Below are positions 1-7,701 of a stretch of 34,763 nucleotides of DNA, one piece after another. A model generated the notes under the pieces. It did not search any database and was not told the origin of the DNA. It was given only the letters and a program-made list of their open reading frames with translations. This DNA comes from Rs1 sp036960485 (lineage in GTDB: Bacteria > Pseudomonadota > Gammaproteobacteria > Pseudomonadales > Balneatricaceae), in the NCBI GenBank assembly GCA_036960485.1, contig JBALXS010000045.1:1-34763 (forward strand), given 5' to 3'. Each line of letters begins with the position of its first letter. Within the stretch, counting starts at the first letter, position 1. A program made the position numbers and the translations under genes.

Positions 1-492
1 AGACGTTTAATATCTTCTAACGGCGTTAGATCGACAGGTTTTCCCCAGGCAGACCTGGCGTATTCAAGAACTTGTTTTAAATAAATGACATCTTGAGCAA
101 CAGTGGCCGGTGCAGCACCTGCTGAGCTTCTCCATTTAACCCAATCCATTAATTAATAAGAGAATGCCCTACTAAAGCTAAGTCGGCTAAGGGCTGCTGT
201 TTTTGCATATACTGCAGAGCATCTTTTTTAGTGCGGCCAATTCCTCTTGGTAACAAACTAACTTCACTTATATAGCGATGACAAGCTTGGCCAATCGTTA
301 AATCGTCAATCAGTAACTCGATACCTTCGAATCAATAAAAGCTTCTCGTTGGCGAACCCATTTATCTGCTGGTTTTCTTTGATCGAAAGTTTTACTTTCT
401 TGGTATATAATGACGCCTTTTTTGCGAATACGAATTTGAGCTGTGTATGATACAGTTCCATCTGCGCGGGTGCGTGCTGATATAGTTGCCAT
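1..492 (-). pseudogene. Decayed tyrosine recombinase (integrase) at the dusA site, runs off the left edge
   Basis: Reading leftward from an ATG at 492, the protein begins MATISARTRADGTVSYTAQI, a typical N-terminal arm-binding segment of phage-type integrases. The frame holds to REAFID near 330 and then runs into a stop. The next frame continues the family pattern (EGIELLIDDLTIGQACHRY, then LPRGIGRTKKDALQYM) to a stop at 149-151. A third frame resumes with MDWVKWRSSAGAAPATVAQD and LKQVLEYARSAWGKP up to base 1. At least two frameshifts therefore break one integrase, and the catalytic domain lies outside the window. Integrases pointing away from the 5' end of dusA belong to a known family that inserts into dusA. 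This is most likely the worn end of such an element. Confidence 0.82.
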
Positions 493-589
493 ATAATTTC
501 CAGTGCTACATGTGTTTCTGTAGCAATTCATGTTGCACTGTATACCCAGAAACGCCCAAAAATAACCTAATATAAACAAGAATAAAGCA

Positions 590-1612
590 TTGAATAATAC
601 ATTAGAAACAACCCGTAAGCCCCGCACAGCAGTCGATTCAATAGATAGAACGATTTCAGTTGCACCTATGATGGATTGGACGGATAGGCATTGTCGTCAT
701 TTTCATAGAAGCATTAGCCGTAATACTTTACTTTATACGGAGATGGTGACAACAGGTGCACTTATATACGGAGATAAGCATAGGCATTTAAATTACAACC
801 AATCAGAGCATCCTCTTGCTTTGCAGCTCGGTGGAAGTAACCCGCAAGAGTTAGCATTATGTGCCAAGATGGCTGAAGATTATGGTTATGATGAGGTTAA
901 CTTAAATGTCGGATGCCCTAGTGATAGGGTACAAAACAATATGATTGGTGCTTGCTTGATGGGCCACCCTCAATTAGTTGCGCAATGTATTAATGAAATG
1001 CAAAATGCAGTTAATATTCCCGTCACAATTAAGCACCGTTTAGGTATTGATGATTTAGATTCTGATGAGTTGTTACAAGACTTTGTAAATACTGTGCAAC
1101 AAGCGGGGTGTCGTACATTTATCGTGCATGCACGTAAGGCAATTTTAGCTGGCCTAAGCCCTAAGCAAAATCGTGATGTACCGCCATTACAATACGAAAG
1201 AGTGTACAAACTTAAACAGCTGTTTGGCCATCTAGAAATTATAATTAATGGTGGGGTTAAATCTATTAAGGAAGCGCAGCTGCACTTGGAAAATGTTGAT
1301 GGCGTTATGATCGGCCGAGAAGCTTATCATAATCCGTTTACTGTGCTGTCAGAGGTTGATGCGTTATTTTACAACGATGTAAATAGAGTAAATACTAGAG
1401 AGCAAGTGCTCGAAAATATGCTACCTTACATTTCCCAGCAATTAAGTGCTGGCGTCCCTTTAAGTTATATAACTCGGCATATGTTAGGTCTCTTTCATGG
1501 TATGAAAGGCGGAAAACAGTTTAGACGCGTTATTAGTGAACAAGCATATAAAAAAGATGCCAGTATTCAAGTGTTGAGTCAGGCATTTGAAAAAGTTGAA
1601 GCATTTTTATAA
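590..1612 (+). CDS. dusA: tRNA-dihydrouridine synthase A
   Basis: FMN-dependent enzyme that reduces uridine to dihydrouridine in the tRNA D-loop, mainly U20/U20a. Visible family motifs are SVAPMMDWTDRHCR (about residues 23-36), LLYTEMVTTGALI, and NLNVGCPSDRVQ with the catalytic-type Cys109. HARKA, the INGGVKS phosphate-binding stretch and GREAYHNP follow. The length of 340 aa fits DusA. The start is a TTG at 590; the first in-frame ATG is residue 27, inside the conserved SVAPMMDW strand and so too late. The weak start and the unconserved first 20 residues may have been supplied by the integrated element whose remnant abuts the gene. tal follows 17 bases downstream, so the two are probably co-transcribed. 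Confidence 0.95.
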   Translation: MNNTLETTRKPRTAVDSIDRTISVAPMMDWTDRHCRHFHRSISRNTLLYTEMVTTGALIYGDKHRHLNYNQSEHPLALQLGGSNPQELALCAKMAEDYGYDEVNLNVGCPSDRVQNNMIGACLMGHPQLVAQCINEMQNAVNIPVTIKHRLGIDDLDSDELLQDFVNTVQQAGCRTFIVHARKAILAGLSPKQNRDVPPLQYERVYKLKQLFGHLEIIINGGVKSIKEAQLHLENVDGVMIGREAYHNPFTVLSEVDALFYNDVNRVNTREQVLENMLPYISQQLSAGVPLSYITRHMLGLFHGMKGGKQFRRVISEQAYKKDASIQVLSQAFEKVEAFL

Positions 1613-1629
1613 AGAAGGAAATACAAAGC

Positions 1630-2583
1630 ATGGTAAGCCAATTAGAACAATTAAAAGCAATGACTACCGTTGTTGCAGATACTGGTGATATAGCAGCAAT
1701 AAAACAATTCACTCCGGTTGATGCAACGACAAATCCATCACTGTTGTTAAAAGCAAGCGCTTTACCTGCATATGCGCCGCTACTGAACGAAGCAAAGATT
1801 TGGGCGCAAGTTCAAGGTGGTAGTGATTCAGAAATATTGGCGAATATGACACAGAAGCTAGCAGTGTTGATTGGCTTAGAAATACTAAAAATCATCCCTG
1901 GGCGAATTTCTACAGAAGTAGATGCTAGGTTATCATATGATGTAGCAGGCACTTTGAAAAGCGCACATCAGATTATTGATATGTATAACCAAGCGGGTAT
2001 CAGCAATGAGCGAATCCTTATTAAAACGGCCTCTACTTGGGAAGGTATTCAAGCTGCGAAGCAATTAGAACAAGAAGGGATTAACTGTAATTTAACTTTG
2101 CTGTTCGGTTTTGGACAAGCAGAAGCTTGTGCTGATGCTGGTGTTTACTTAATATCTCCTTTCGTTGGCAGAATTTTAGATTGGTATAAAGCTAGTTACC
2201 CAGATAAAAACTTCAGCGGAGAAAATGACCCTGGTGTCCAGTCAGTTGCAAGTATTTATAACTTCTATAAAGCCAATCGATACCAAACGATAGTGATGGG
2301 CGCTAGTTTCAGAAATATTGGTGAAATTCAGTTGCTAGCAGGATGTGATCGTTTAACAATCAGCCCACAATTGATGCAGGAACTTGATGAATTAAAAGAG
2401 CCTTTAACCTGCCGATTGAATGCTGATACTGCTGTTTCTGATAAATTGAAAAATAGCATAGACGAAACAGCTTTCTTGGCAGAGTTAAAATCAGATGCCA
2501 TGGCAAATGAGAAATTAACGACAGGCATAGATGGATTCGTAGCAGATCAAATAAAATTAGAGGAATTGTTGGCTAAATTATAA
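1630..2583 (+). CDS. tal: Transaldolase
   Basis: Transfers a dihydroxyacetone unit between sugar phosphates in the non-oxidative pentose phosphate pathway, in the cytosol. The 317-aa length matches the TalB subfamily. Seen in the sequence: DATTNPSLLLKA near residues 31-42, EVDARLSYD near 96-104, the Schiff-base lysine K132 in ILIKTASTWEGI, NLTLLFGFGQA, SPFVGRILDW and VMGASFRN. The start follows an AAGAAGGAA ribosome binding site about 10 bases upstream. It is the second gene after dusA, an order also known in pseudomonads, and a clear terminator ends the unit. Confidence 0.97.
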   Translation: MVSQLEQLKAMTTVVADTGDIAAIKQFTPVDATTNPSLLLKASALPAYAPLLNEAKIWAQVQGGSDSEILANMTQKLAVLIGLEILKIIPGRISTEVDARLSYDVAGTLKSAHQIIDMYNQAGISNERILIKTASTWEGIQAAKQLEQEGINCNLTLLFGFGQAEACADAGVYLISPFVGRILDWYKASYPDKNFSGENDPGVQSVASIYNFYKANRYQTIVMGASFRNIGEIQLLAGCDRLTISPQLMQELDELKEPLTCRLNADTAVSDKLKNSIDETAFLAELKSDAMANEKLTTGIDGFVADQIKLEELLAKL

Positions 2584-2588
2584 TTAAC

Positions 2589-2630
2589 AAAGCAGCTTAA
2601 TGATCTTTATAAATTAAGCTGTTTTATTTT
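2589..2630 (+). terminator. Rho-independent terminator of dusA-tal
   Basis: A 9-bp stem (CAGCTTAAT at 2593-2601 with ATTAAGCTG at 2613-2621) is followed by TTTTATTTT, directly after the tal stop codon. It separates dusA-tal from the minus-strand small-RNA locus that converges on it. Confidence 0.8.
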
Positions 2631-2682
2631 GTGAGGTAGAGTGTTTAGTTTAAAAATGGACATTATCGGTAAAATTTAGACA

Positions 2683-2810
2683 AAATAAAAGGGCTCGTAT
2701 GATATCCATATGTGAGCCCTTATATTCGAAATCCTTATCGAAACTACTGCATCCGTGAGTAGTTTGAGTTCCATCCTAGGAAACTTTAGAATCCTTTCTA
2801 TCTCTCCGTA
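2683..2810 (-). ncRNA. CsrA/RsmA-sequestering small RNA, copy 1 (RsmX/Y/Z-like)
   Basis: Read on the minus strand, this is a string of hairpins with GGA in the loops, the binding signature of CsrA/RsmA proteins. Stem TAGAA/TTCTA with loop AGGA is at 2787-2800. Stem AGTTTC/GGAACT with loop CTAGGAT is at 2767-2785. A perfect 8-bp stem AAACTACT/AGTAGTTT with loop CACGGATGC is at 2741-2765. Stem TTCGA/TCGAA with loop TAAGGATT is at 2725-2742. The last hairpin is a terminator: AAGGGCTC/GAGCCCTT, an ATGGAT loop, then TTTTATTTT ending near 2683. About seven GGA motifs fall in about 125 nt, the size of RsmY/RsmZ. The 5' end near 2805-2810 is inferred from a GATACT-like -10 at 2817-2812. No clear -35 or GacA box was found. 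Confidence 0.78.
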
Positions 2811-2856
2811 AAGTATCTGCTTAAAAAGTGCAGCAAATGCTTAAAATTTTTTATAG

Positions 2857-2992
2857 ACAAAATAAAAGGGGCTCGTATGATATCCATATGTGAGCCCTTG
2901 ATTTCGACATCCTTGCCGATGTTATTAATTCCTTTAATAACATATTGAGTTCCCATCTTGGGATTTGCTAGAATCCTTCCTAACTCTCCATG
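2857..2992 (-). ncRNA. CsrA/RsmA-sequestering small RNA, copy 2 (RsmX/Y/Z-like)
   Basis: A diverged tandem duplicate of copy 1. It keeps the 5' block GGAGAG, the following AAGGATTCTA and an almost identical terminator (2859-2899, loop ATGGAT, run TTTTATTTT). The middle hairpins have changed in sequence but keep GGA: a perfect 8-bp stem GTTATTAA/TTAATAAC with loop AGGAA at 2921-2941, ACATC/GATGT beside AAGGAT at 2907-2922, and a CCC/GGG hairpin followed by GGA near 2951-2962. About seven GGA motifs are present. The 5' end near 2988 is inferred from a TATAGA -10-like hexamer at 3000-2995. Alternatively the RNA is longer and includes the GGA-rich array upstream. Confidence 0.75.
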
Positions 2993-3420
2993 GATCTATA
3001 ATGCTTGAAAGCCAGGTAGAATAACATAGGATAATTTCCTATTAGACCAGCTTGCAAATGTAATATCTAAACATAAGAATTCAGCTATATTTTTAGCTAA
3101 ACTCAAAAGTTCAACATCCTTATTTAATACTGTTTCAATCCTAAAACAGTTCATTAGATTTCCCGATGTTTGGGGGAAAATAATATACTTACTCTTCCAT
3201 TGTAAGTGAATTTGTTAGGTAATATCCTTATCCCTAACAAATAATGCTTTAAACATATCCTTGTTCAAAACATTTCGGACTTCCTTGTCATCATTGCATC
3301 TTCCCTGAGCAATATTAATGCTTTCCATAAAAAGAAACTATCTTCGTCCTTGTTAATCTCTTCGAAAAGGATTTTCCGTGATTTGACTCTATAAAAACAT
3401 AGGATGAATTCCTAGTTTAG
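2993..3420 (-). ncRNA. GGA-hairpin array upstream of the two small RNAs (possible CsrB-like long RNA)
   Basis: The minus strand carries about 14 more GGA motifs, many in loops of exact stems. Examples are TTGTTAGG/CCTAACAA around AAGGAT (3212-3240), CTTAC/GTAAG around ATGGAA (3188-3206), CTGTTT/AAACAG around AGGAT (3130-3149), TTGAACA/TGTTTAA around AGGA (3249-3268) and ATTGC/GCAAT around AGGGA (3293-3313). GGA is several times commoner on this strand than on the other. No terminator separates this stretch from copy 2. It may therefore be the 5' part of a CsrB-like RNA of about 550 nt, or a third sequestering RNA. Short open frames exist here but are broken by stops and have no ribosome binding site. 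Ends are approximate. Confidence 0.55.
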
Positions 3421-3794
3421 CTAAAAAAACTACTTTTTAAGAAGTTGAAAACTCTGCAAAAAGAAAGTCAATCGTGAAACCAATAGAACATACAGTTTAA
3501 CCTGAATGACAAACTCATCCCCTTACCTTAATCCGAGCTTCTCTGCATAAGCTTGTGTAACTGCCTGCTCGGCTAAATTGATGGTTAACTTTCGGTTGCC
3601 GCAACAGACATAGCAAAACAGAGAGGCTGGAGCTTACGAGCATTATGTCGCTGCAGATCATCAGAAAAATCGCAGATTTTTGTGTTACAACAACGACCTC
3701 TACTGCTTATAGGGCAATACATGACGCCCTGAATATTTCTGAGGCCAGTTTCATGCCAAAAATAGACTATATCTATTTTTTAATCCCATATTGC
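3421..3794. other. Gene-free stretch with a small hairpin and a possible coding remnant
   Basis: No intact gene is seen. On the minus strand a short frame ending at a stop at 3523-3525 reads FCYVCCGNRKLTINLAEQAV, which looks like a leftover of a Cys-containing protein, but it has no start and is closed upstream by a stop. A perfect AAAAATC/GATTTTT hairpin with loop GCA lies near 3665-3681. The promoter of the GGA-hairpin array should lie near 3420-3480, but none can be placed with confidence. Confidence 0.35.
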
Positions 3795-4439
3795 TTATTC
3801 TGAGGTCATTGTAGGTTTATTGTTTCGCCACAAAAAAACTGCCGCTAATACATACACTGCGGCAGAAAACTCTAGCATTTCTTCTATATTTTTTAATCGA
3901 AGATCTTCCGAGAAATTAAGTTGTGTTTTATCTAAAACTTGAGATAGGAAAAGCAAACTAAACCACAGTGCACTAGAAACTGCCCAAGGCTTCATTTGCA
4001 AGAAAGAAGAGAGTAGTTGCTTAAAATATTTAGCACCAAGATATACAAAGGAAAAAAGAAAACTAACCAAGAAAGATCCAGCAATTATTTTTGCCAACAG
4101 TGGACTGCTCGGGTCACTGTAGAACTTTCCTTGAGTGATATTTATATCTGTAAATACACGGTGAAAATCCGCCTCGCGCATTAAATAAATTTGCAAAACA
4201 AATGCTAATAATAACCAGTCAACTCTATGTCTTTTGGTATCGGTAGACGCCGCTTCCTGCAGAACAAAAAGCTGCGCCAACAAGAGCAGTAAAATAGTGA
4301 TAATTGAGATAGCTCCTTCATCTTCAAATACACTCATACTGAAGGTGCCAGTGCCGAAAATAATAATTAAATACAAGTTGATACAAAAAAACATCACTAT
4401 GGCATTAAGTGAGTTCCCAAATTTAGTACTGTGTTCCAT
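3795..4439 (-). CDS. Hypothetical multi-pass inner-membrane protein
   Basis: A 214-aa protein with five or six hydrophobic segments. They lie around residues 12-30 (IVMFFCINLYLIIIF), 44-62, 75-90, 115-135, 153-170 and 190-205. A polar central loop carries MREADFHRVFTDINITQGKF, an unusually Arg/Asp/His-rich stretch between membrane spans. No family is recognised. The start at 4439 has a strong AGAGAGGG site a few bases upstream. It stands alone, with gene-free DNA on both sides. Function unknown; membrane location is inferred from hydrophobicity only. Confidence 0.72.
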   Translation of the reverse strand: MEHSTKFGNSLNAIVMFFCINLYLIIIFGTGTFSMSVFEDEGAISIITILLLLLAQLFVLQEAASTDTKRHRVDWLLLAFVLQIYLMREADFHRVFTDINITQGKFYSDPSSPLLAKIIAGSFLVSFLFSFVYLGAKYFKQLLSSFLQMKPWAVSSALWFSLLFLSQVLDKTQLNFSEDLRLKNIEEMLEFSAAVYVLAAVFLWRNNKPTMTSE

Positions 4440-4716
4440 AAACCCTCTCTTCTTTATTTAATATTCGCAATTTTGTCAGTTATATAACGCTTTTTGTCGG
4501 CGCAGCCCGTAATCAACTCAGTCATTATTTTAGTGATTGTCGTAGGTATAATTATAAATTAAACAGGTGTTTTGAACCCTAAAAAACGTCTATTGTGGGT
4601 AAAAAACTAAACCATTCAATACATCATTCTTGTTTAAAACCAATTTCAGGGGGTTTTCGATATATTAAGTAACATATGAAATCTAGCAGCAGTACTGTTA
4701 ATGTTTTAGGCCAGCT

Positions 4717-5448
4717 TTAATTACGCAATTTCTGAAACTGTTCTAACTCCCAAGGCCGCATAGCCACCAGCAAACCAATGCGCTGTCTTTGGCTGACAGG
4801 TAGCTTTGCATCTTGCTGATTTAAACTGGCGGCTTCCCTGGTCAGTTCTTCTAAACGTCTGCGTAAAAAATCAACGGAGGTTACCGAATAAGTCCCCGGC
4901 ATATAAAAGCGAAAACTTTCGGCTTCTTTAAATCCCGCTGCCATGAAATCTTTCAGCACATAGTGTGTGATATAACGCTCTAAAGGTCCATTAGGAAGCC
5001 ATTTAAAATCTTGAGCAATTAATAATCGATAATGATTACCCGGTAATAATTCAATCATTTTCAGCTTATCTAAGCGAGCCAATAATTGTGTACATTCGTG
5101 CTCACCAATTTGGTAATGCTGTAAAATTTCTTCAACTGTCCAAGCATCTCTAACGCAAACAGCAATTAGTAGTAATCTAACATCTTTGACTAACTGCTGT
5201 TCTTGCTCTTTAGTTAAAGTCGTCACTTGCTCTTTTTGCCTTTCAATTAACAAAAACAACTCGCTCATACTCAACTTTAAAACGTTACATATTTGCTCCA
5301 AACGCTGCAAGCTAATCGCTTGTTTAGCAAACATACGTTTTACATTAGCCTCACTCATTGCCAATGCCGCTGCCAAATCACAATAAGTAATTCTTTGCTG
5401 CTTAAGTAATCCTTTAACAATAGAAGTAATCTGTTCAACTTGGCTCAT
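4717..5448 (-). CDS. Helix-turn-helix transcriptional regulator (XRE-like N-terminus)
   Basis: A 243-aa protein. Residues 8-62 form an XRE/Cro-like DNA-binding domain (ITYCDLAAALAMSEANVKRM, then ISLQRLEQICNVLKLSMSEL). A linker leads to a second segment that looks like a winged helix (WTVEEILQHYQIGEHECTQL, then LDKLKMIELLPGNHYRLL) and a C-terminal domain of unknown type. The layout resembles putative regulators with a Cro-type head and an uncharacterised effector tail. It is divergent from the secreted-protein/DUF2145 pair, with 128 bases between the starts, so that pair is a natural target. This is inferred from position only. Confidence 0.8.
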   Translation of the reverse strand: MSQVEQITSIVKGLLKQQRITYCDLAAALAMSEANVKRMFAKQAISLQRLEQICNVLKLSMSELFLLIERQKEQVTTLTKEQEQQLVKDVRLLLIAVCVRDAWTVEEILQHYQIGEHECTQLLARLDKLKMIELLPGNHYRLLIAQDFKWLPNGPLERYITHYVLKDFMAAGFKEAESFRFYMPGTYSVTSVDFLRRRLEELTREAASLNQQDAKLPVSQRQRIGLLVAMRPWELEQFQKLRN

Positions 5449-5576
5449 GGTATCGTATTTCTATACTTAAAGTGGCAGATAACTATACAACAAATAACAA
5501 AGTTTATCTTTAATTCGAATAAATGAATAATTGATTAGCTCAACAGGCACTCAACATAAATTTATAGGTAACTAGT

Positions 5577-5897
5577 ATGCAATCAATTAACAACAAAATA
5601 ATGACTATCGTCACACTCGCTTTGTTTTCATCATTCGCTGTTGCCGCTCCAGGTTCTTCGAATCACTCAGCACAAGCAAGCAAGCATAGTGCTTTAGCGG
5701 GCTCTCATATGGTAGTAGGCACTGCTAAAGTTGCCGCTAGTGTTGTGGCACTGCCATTGATTGTGGTGGGGGCTGTCGGTGCTGCAAGTGCTGCAGCGGG
5801 GTCTGCATTATTGGAATCTGCTCAAGGCTATGAACCTCTGGAAGTGACGGATATTGTCATCACCCAGGATCCGTCACCTACACAAGCAATGCAATAA
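5577..5897 (+). CDS. Small secreted Ala/Gly/Ser-rich protein paired with DUF2145
   Basis: A 106-aa protein with a signal peptide (residues about 1-23, ending FAVAA). It continues with Ser/His/Ala repeats (SSNHSAQASKHSALAGSH), then a hydrophobic Ala/Val/Gly segment (VVALPLIVVGAVGAASAAAG, about 60-80) and a polar acidic tail. The composition suggests a small envelope protein that inserts in or lines a membrane. A short AGGT site precedes the ATG. The next gene starts 43 bases later on the same strand; small HS-rich proteins of this kind are often found next to DUF2145 genes. Function unknown. Confidence 0.72.
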   Translation: MQSINNKIMTIVTLALFSSFAVAAPGSSNHSAQASKHSALAGSHMVVGTAKVAASVVALPLIVVGAVGAASAAAGSALLESAQGYEPLEVTDIVITQDPSPTQAMQ

Positions 5898-5940
5898 CTT
5901 CGTTAGCTACTGATTTTAATCAATAAAAAAGGGGATTTAT

Positions 5941-6765
5941 ATGCGCACATTCAATAGACAATTTATAAGCTTAAAAAGAGTGATTGTTGCCGTTTTGTTA
6001 GCGACTTGCGTGCCTGTTATGGCGGGCAGCCAGAGTAATACACCAGCAAAATATTCTGCTATACAAATCTCGAACTTCGCCAAACAAGTAGAGCACTATG
6101 CTGCGAGACAAGGTGCTAGAGCTTTTATTATTGGTCGAGTAGGACGAGACCCTAAAGATTTACCCAAGGGCATTAAATACACCCATACGGCCATTGCTGT
6201 TTACTCACAAACCACCTTAAAAAGTGGTAAAAAGGCGAAAGGCTACGTTATTCATAATTTATACCAGCGTAATAAACAGCCACACATTAGTGATTTAGTA
6301 ACTGATTATCCGGTAGATTTTTTTTGGGGAGCACAACAGCTTACTGCGGGCATCAGCATTCCAACACCTGCAGTACAACAGCGCTTGATTGAGTCTATCA
6401 ATTCAGGCGCGGCGCAAAAGCTACATAACGCAAACTATTCAGTCATCGCAAATCCAATGAATAGCCGCTTTCAAAACTGTACTGAACACACCCTACTAAT
6501 GCTCAATTCAGCTATCTATCAAACAACAAATCTAAAACGATTATATGCCAATAATAATACATATTTTAAACCACAAAAAGTACATGCAAGCCCATTTAAA
6601 CTGATGCTAGGCAGTGCCTTTGTTGGCGGAGTAACCACGGCTGATCATAACTCAACAGTAAAAACGGCAACTTTTATGAGTATTACTAACTACCTCGATA
6701 AATTTGACTTGCTGTATAAATCTGTGAATTTAGAAATCACTGGTAAATTAACCAGCAATATTTAA
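5941..6765 (+). CDS. DUF2145 family exported protein
   Basis: A 274-aa protein with a cleavable signal sequence (about 1-29, ending VPVMAG). The mature part shows the DUF2145 pattern: FAKQVEHYAARQGARAFIIG, a GRDPKDLPKGIKYTHTAIAV block, VIHNLYQRN, and a downstream NCTEHTLLML. The spacing of a conserved His (in YTHTAIAVY) and a Cys-Thr-Glu-His stretch is like that of papain/NlpC-type folds, so a periplasmic cysteine hydrolase is possible but unproven. It follows the small secreted protein and probably shares its promoter, opposite the helix-turn-helix regulator. Confidence 0.85.
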   Translation: MRTFNRQFISLKRVIVAVLLATCVPVMAGSQSNTPAKYSAIQISNFAKQVEHYAARQGARAFIIGRVGRDPKDLPKGIKYTHTAIAVYSQTTLKSGKKAKGYVIHNLYQRNKQPHISDLVTDYPVDFFWGAQQLTAGISIPTPAVQQRLIESINSGAAQKLHNANYSVIANPMNSRFQNCTEHTLLMLNSAIYQTTNLKRLYANNNTYFKPQKVHASPFKLMLGSAFVGGVTTADHNSTVKTATFMSITNYLDKFDLLYKSVNLEITGKLTSNI

Positions 6766-6806
6766 TTGCTGGCATTTATTGAAAGACAAAAAAGCCTTTA
6801 AATCTC

Positions 6807-6836
6807 AACCATCATACTTATATTAAGTTGATGGTT
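6807..6836. terminator. Hairpin between two convergent genes (possible bidirectional terminator)
   Basis: Stem AACCATCA/TGATGGTT (8 bp) is continued after one bulged base by ACTTA/TAAGT with loop TAT. It sits exactly where the DUF2145 gene and the minus-strand gene converge, and contains the stop codon of the latter. The T-run is poor on both sides; on the minus strand a TTTTTT follows about 15 bases later. Confidence 0.45.
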
Positions 6837-7650
6837 TGTGCAAAGCTGTTAATAAATTATTAGCTGCCATATTACTCACTTGCTTAACTGCTGTTTTATA
6901 ACCACGTTTCATATGTTTCTTAAGATGCGCAGTCACTTCGCCAGCATCAATCTTTTTCAGATGGCAATACAGCGCCAATGCAAATAACACCTCACCTTCT
7001 GCTAAGCTTGCTTGCCTATTGGCTGCTGCATTAAAGCAACTGCCGCACCCTCCTCGAAAAGTATAAGCAGAATTACACATAACTATGCCAAAGCCCATGA
7101 AAATTCCGACAACTTCACTTGCTTCAATAAAGTAATCTCTTCCGCCCGGCGGTAGTTGCTTCGCTTGTAGTATCAAGTGTTGTGCTAGTAATTGAGCATA
7201 GCTTGCCGCAAGATCCTCTGGCTTCAGCGTTTGCTGTGGATTGTAACTTAGCATCATAGGTGGGATGGGAATAGCAGGGCTCGGTGAGCTTTCATTAACC
7301 GCTAGATTCTCTAATTTACCTGCTGAATTACGTTTAAGTACCTCAAAGCCAAAACTATGCAGGCTCGTTTCTGCCTTTTCGCCAGGGTGATATAACTGAA
7401 ACGGCCAATGCTGCAATCCTGAATATTTCAAACAGTGCTGGAAAATATTTTCGGCTTTCTCTTCAATACTAGCAACTTTGCCTGGAAAAAATTCGTTGCT
7501 AGGCTTAACTAACACACTGCGTTGATAAAACTCTTGCTCATCAAAGTTCTGCAATGCATATGCATAGCACTCAATGATCCATTGTGCGCTAGTGTCACTA
7601 ATCAGCTGTTGGGGGGAAAGAAAGTTTGATAGTTTTTTTAATGTTTGCAT
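6823..7650 (-). CDS. Conserved hypothetical protein with a GGCGSC cysteine motif
   Basis: A 275-aa protein, mostly helical and without a signal peptide, so probably cytoplasmic. Two features stand out. One is a central Gly/Cys-rich stretch TFRGGCGSCFNAAANRQ (about residues 198-214) with a CxxC pair. The other is a C-terminal helical region with basic repeats (HLKKHMKRGYKTAVKQ). The CxxC pair could bind metal or be redox active, but it is only two cysteines. No family or function is recognised. It lies between the DUF2145 gene (convergent) and creA (same strand, 51 bases upstream). Confidence 0.7.
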   Translation of the reverse strand: MQTLKKLSNFLSPQQLISDTSAQWIIECYAYALQNFDEQEFYQRSVLVKPSNEFFPGKVASIEEKAENIFQHCLKYSGLQHWPFQLYHPGEKAETSLHSFGFEVLKRNSAGKLENLAVNESSPSPAIPIPPMMLSYNPQQTLKPEDLAASYAQLLAQHLILQAKQLPPGGRDYFIEASEVVGIFMGFGIVMCNSAYTFRGGCGSCFNAAANRQASLAEGEVLFALALYCHLKKIDAGEVTAHLKKHMKRGYKTAVKQVSNMAANNLLTALHKPST

Positions 7651-7701
7651 ACAACTACTCTGTCATTTATTACGCAATTTTTCACGAATACCGCAAGCAT
7701 A

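Noticed and set aside
533..576. TTGCAC and TAATAT/TATAAA as a dusA promoter
   Set aside because: The spacing of about 29 bases or more is too long for a sigma-70 promoter.
2679..2900. The two GGGCTC/GAGCCC hairpins as a CRISPR or REP array
   Set aside because: Only two copies exist, each followed by a T-run on the minus strand and preceded by GGA hairpins; they are terminators of the duplicated small RNAs.
3013..3343. Minus-strand short frames with protein-like text in the GGA-rich stretch
   Set aside because: They are broken by stops, lack ribosome binding sites and coincide with exact GGA hairpins, which explain the sequence better as RNA. A decayed gene cannot be fully excluded.
3541..3720. 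Integron attC-like site in the gene-free stretch
   Set aside because: Some inverted segments occur, but the conserved core and inverse-core pairs are missing and no integron integrase is present.
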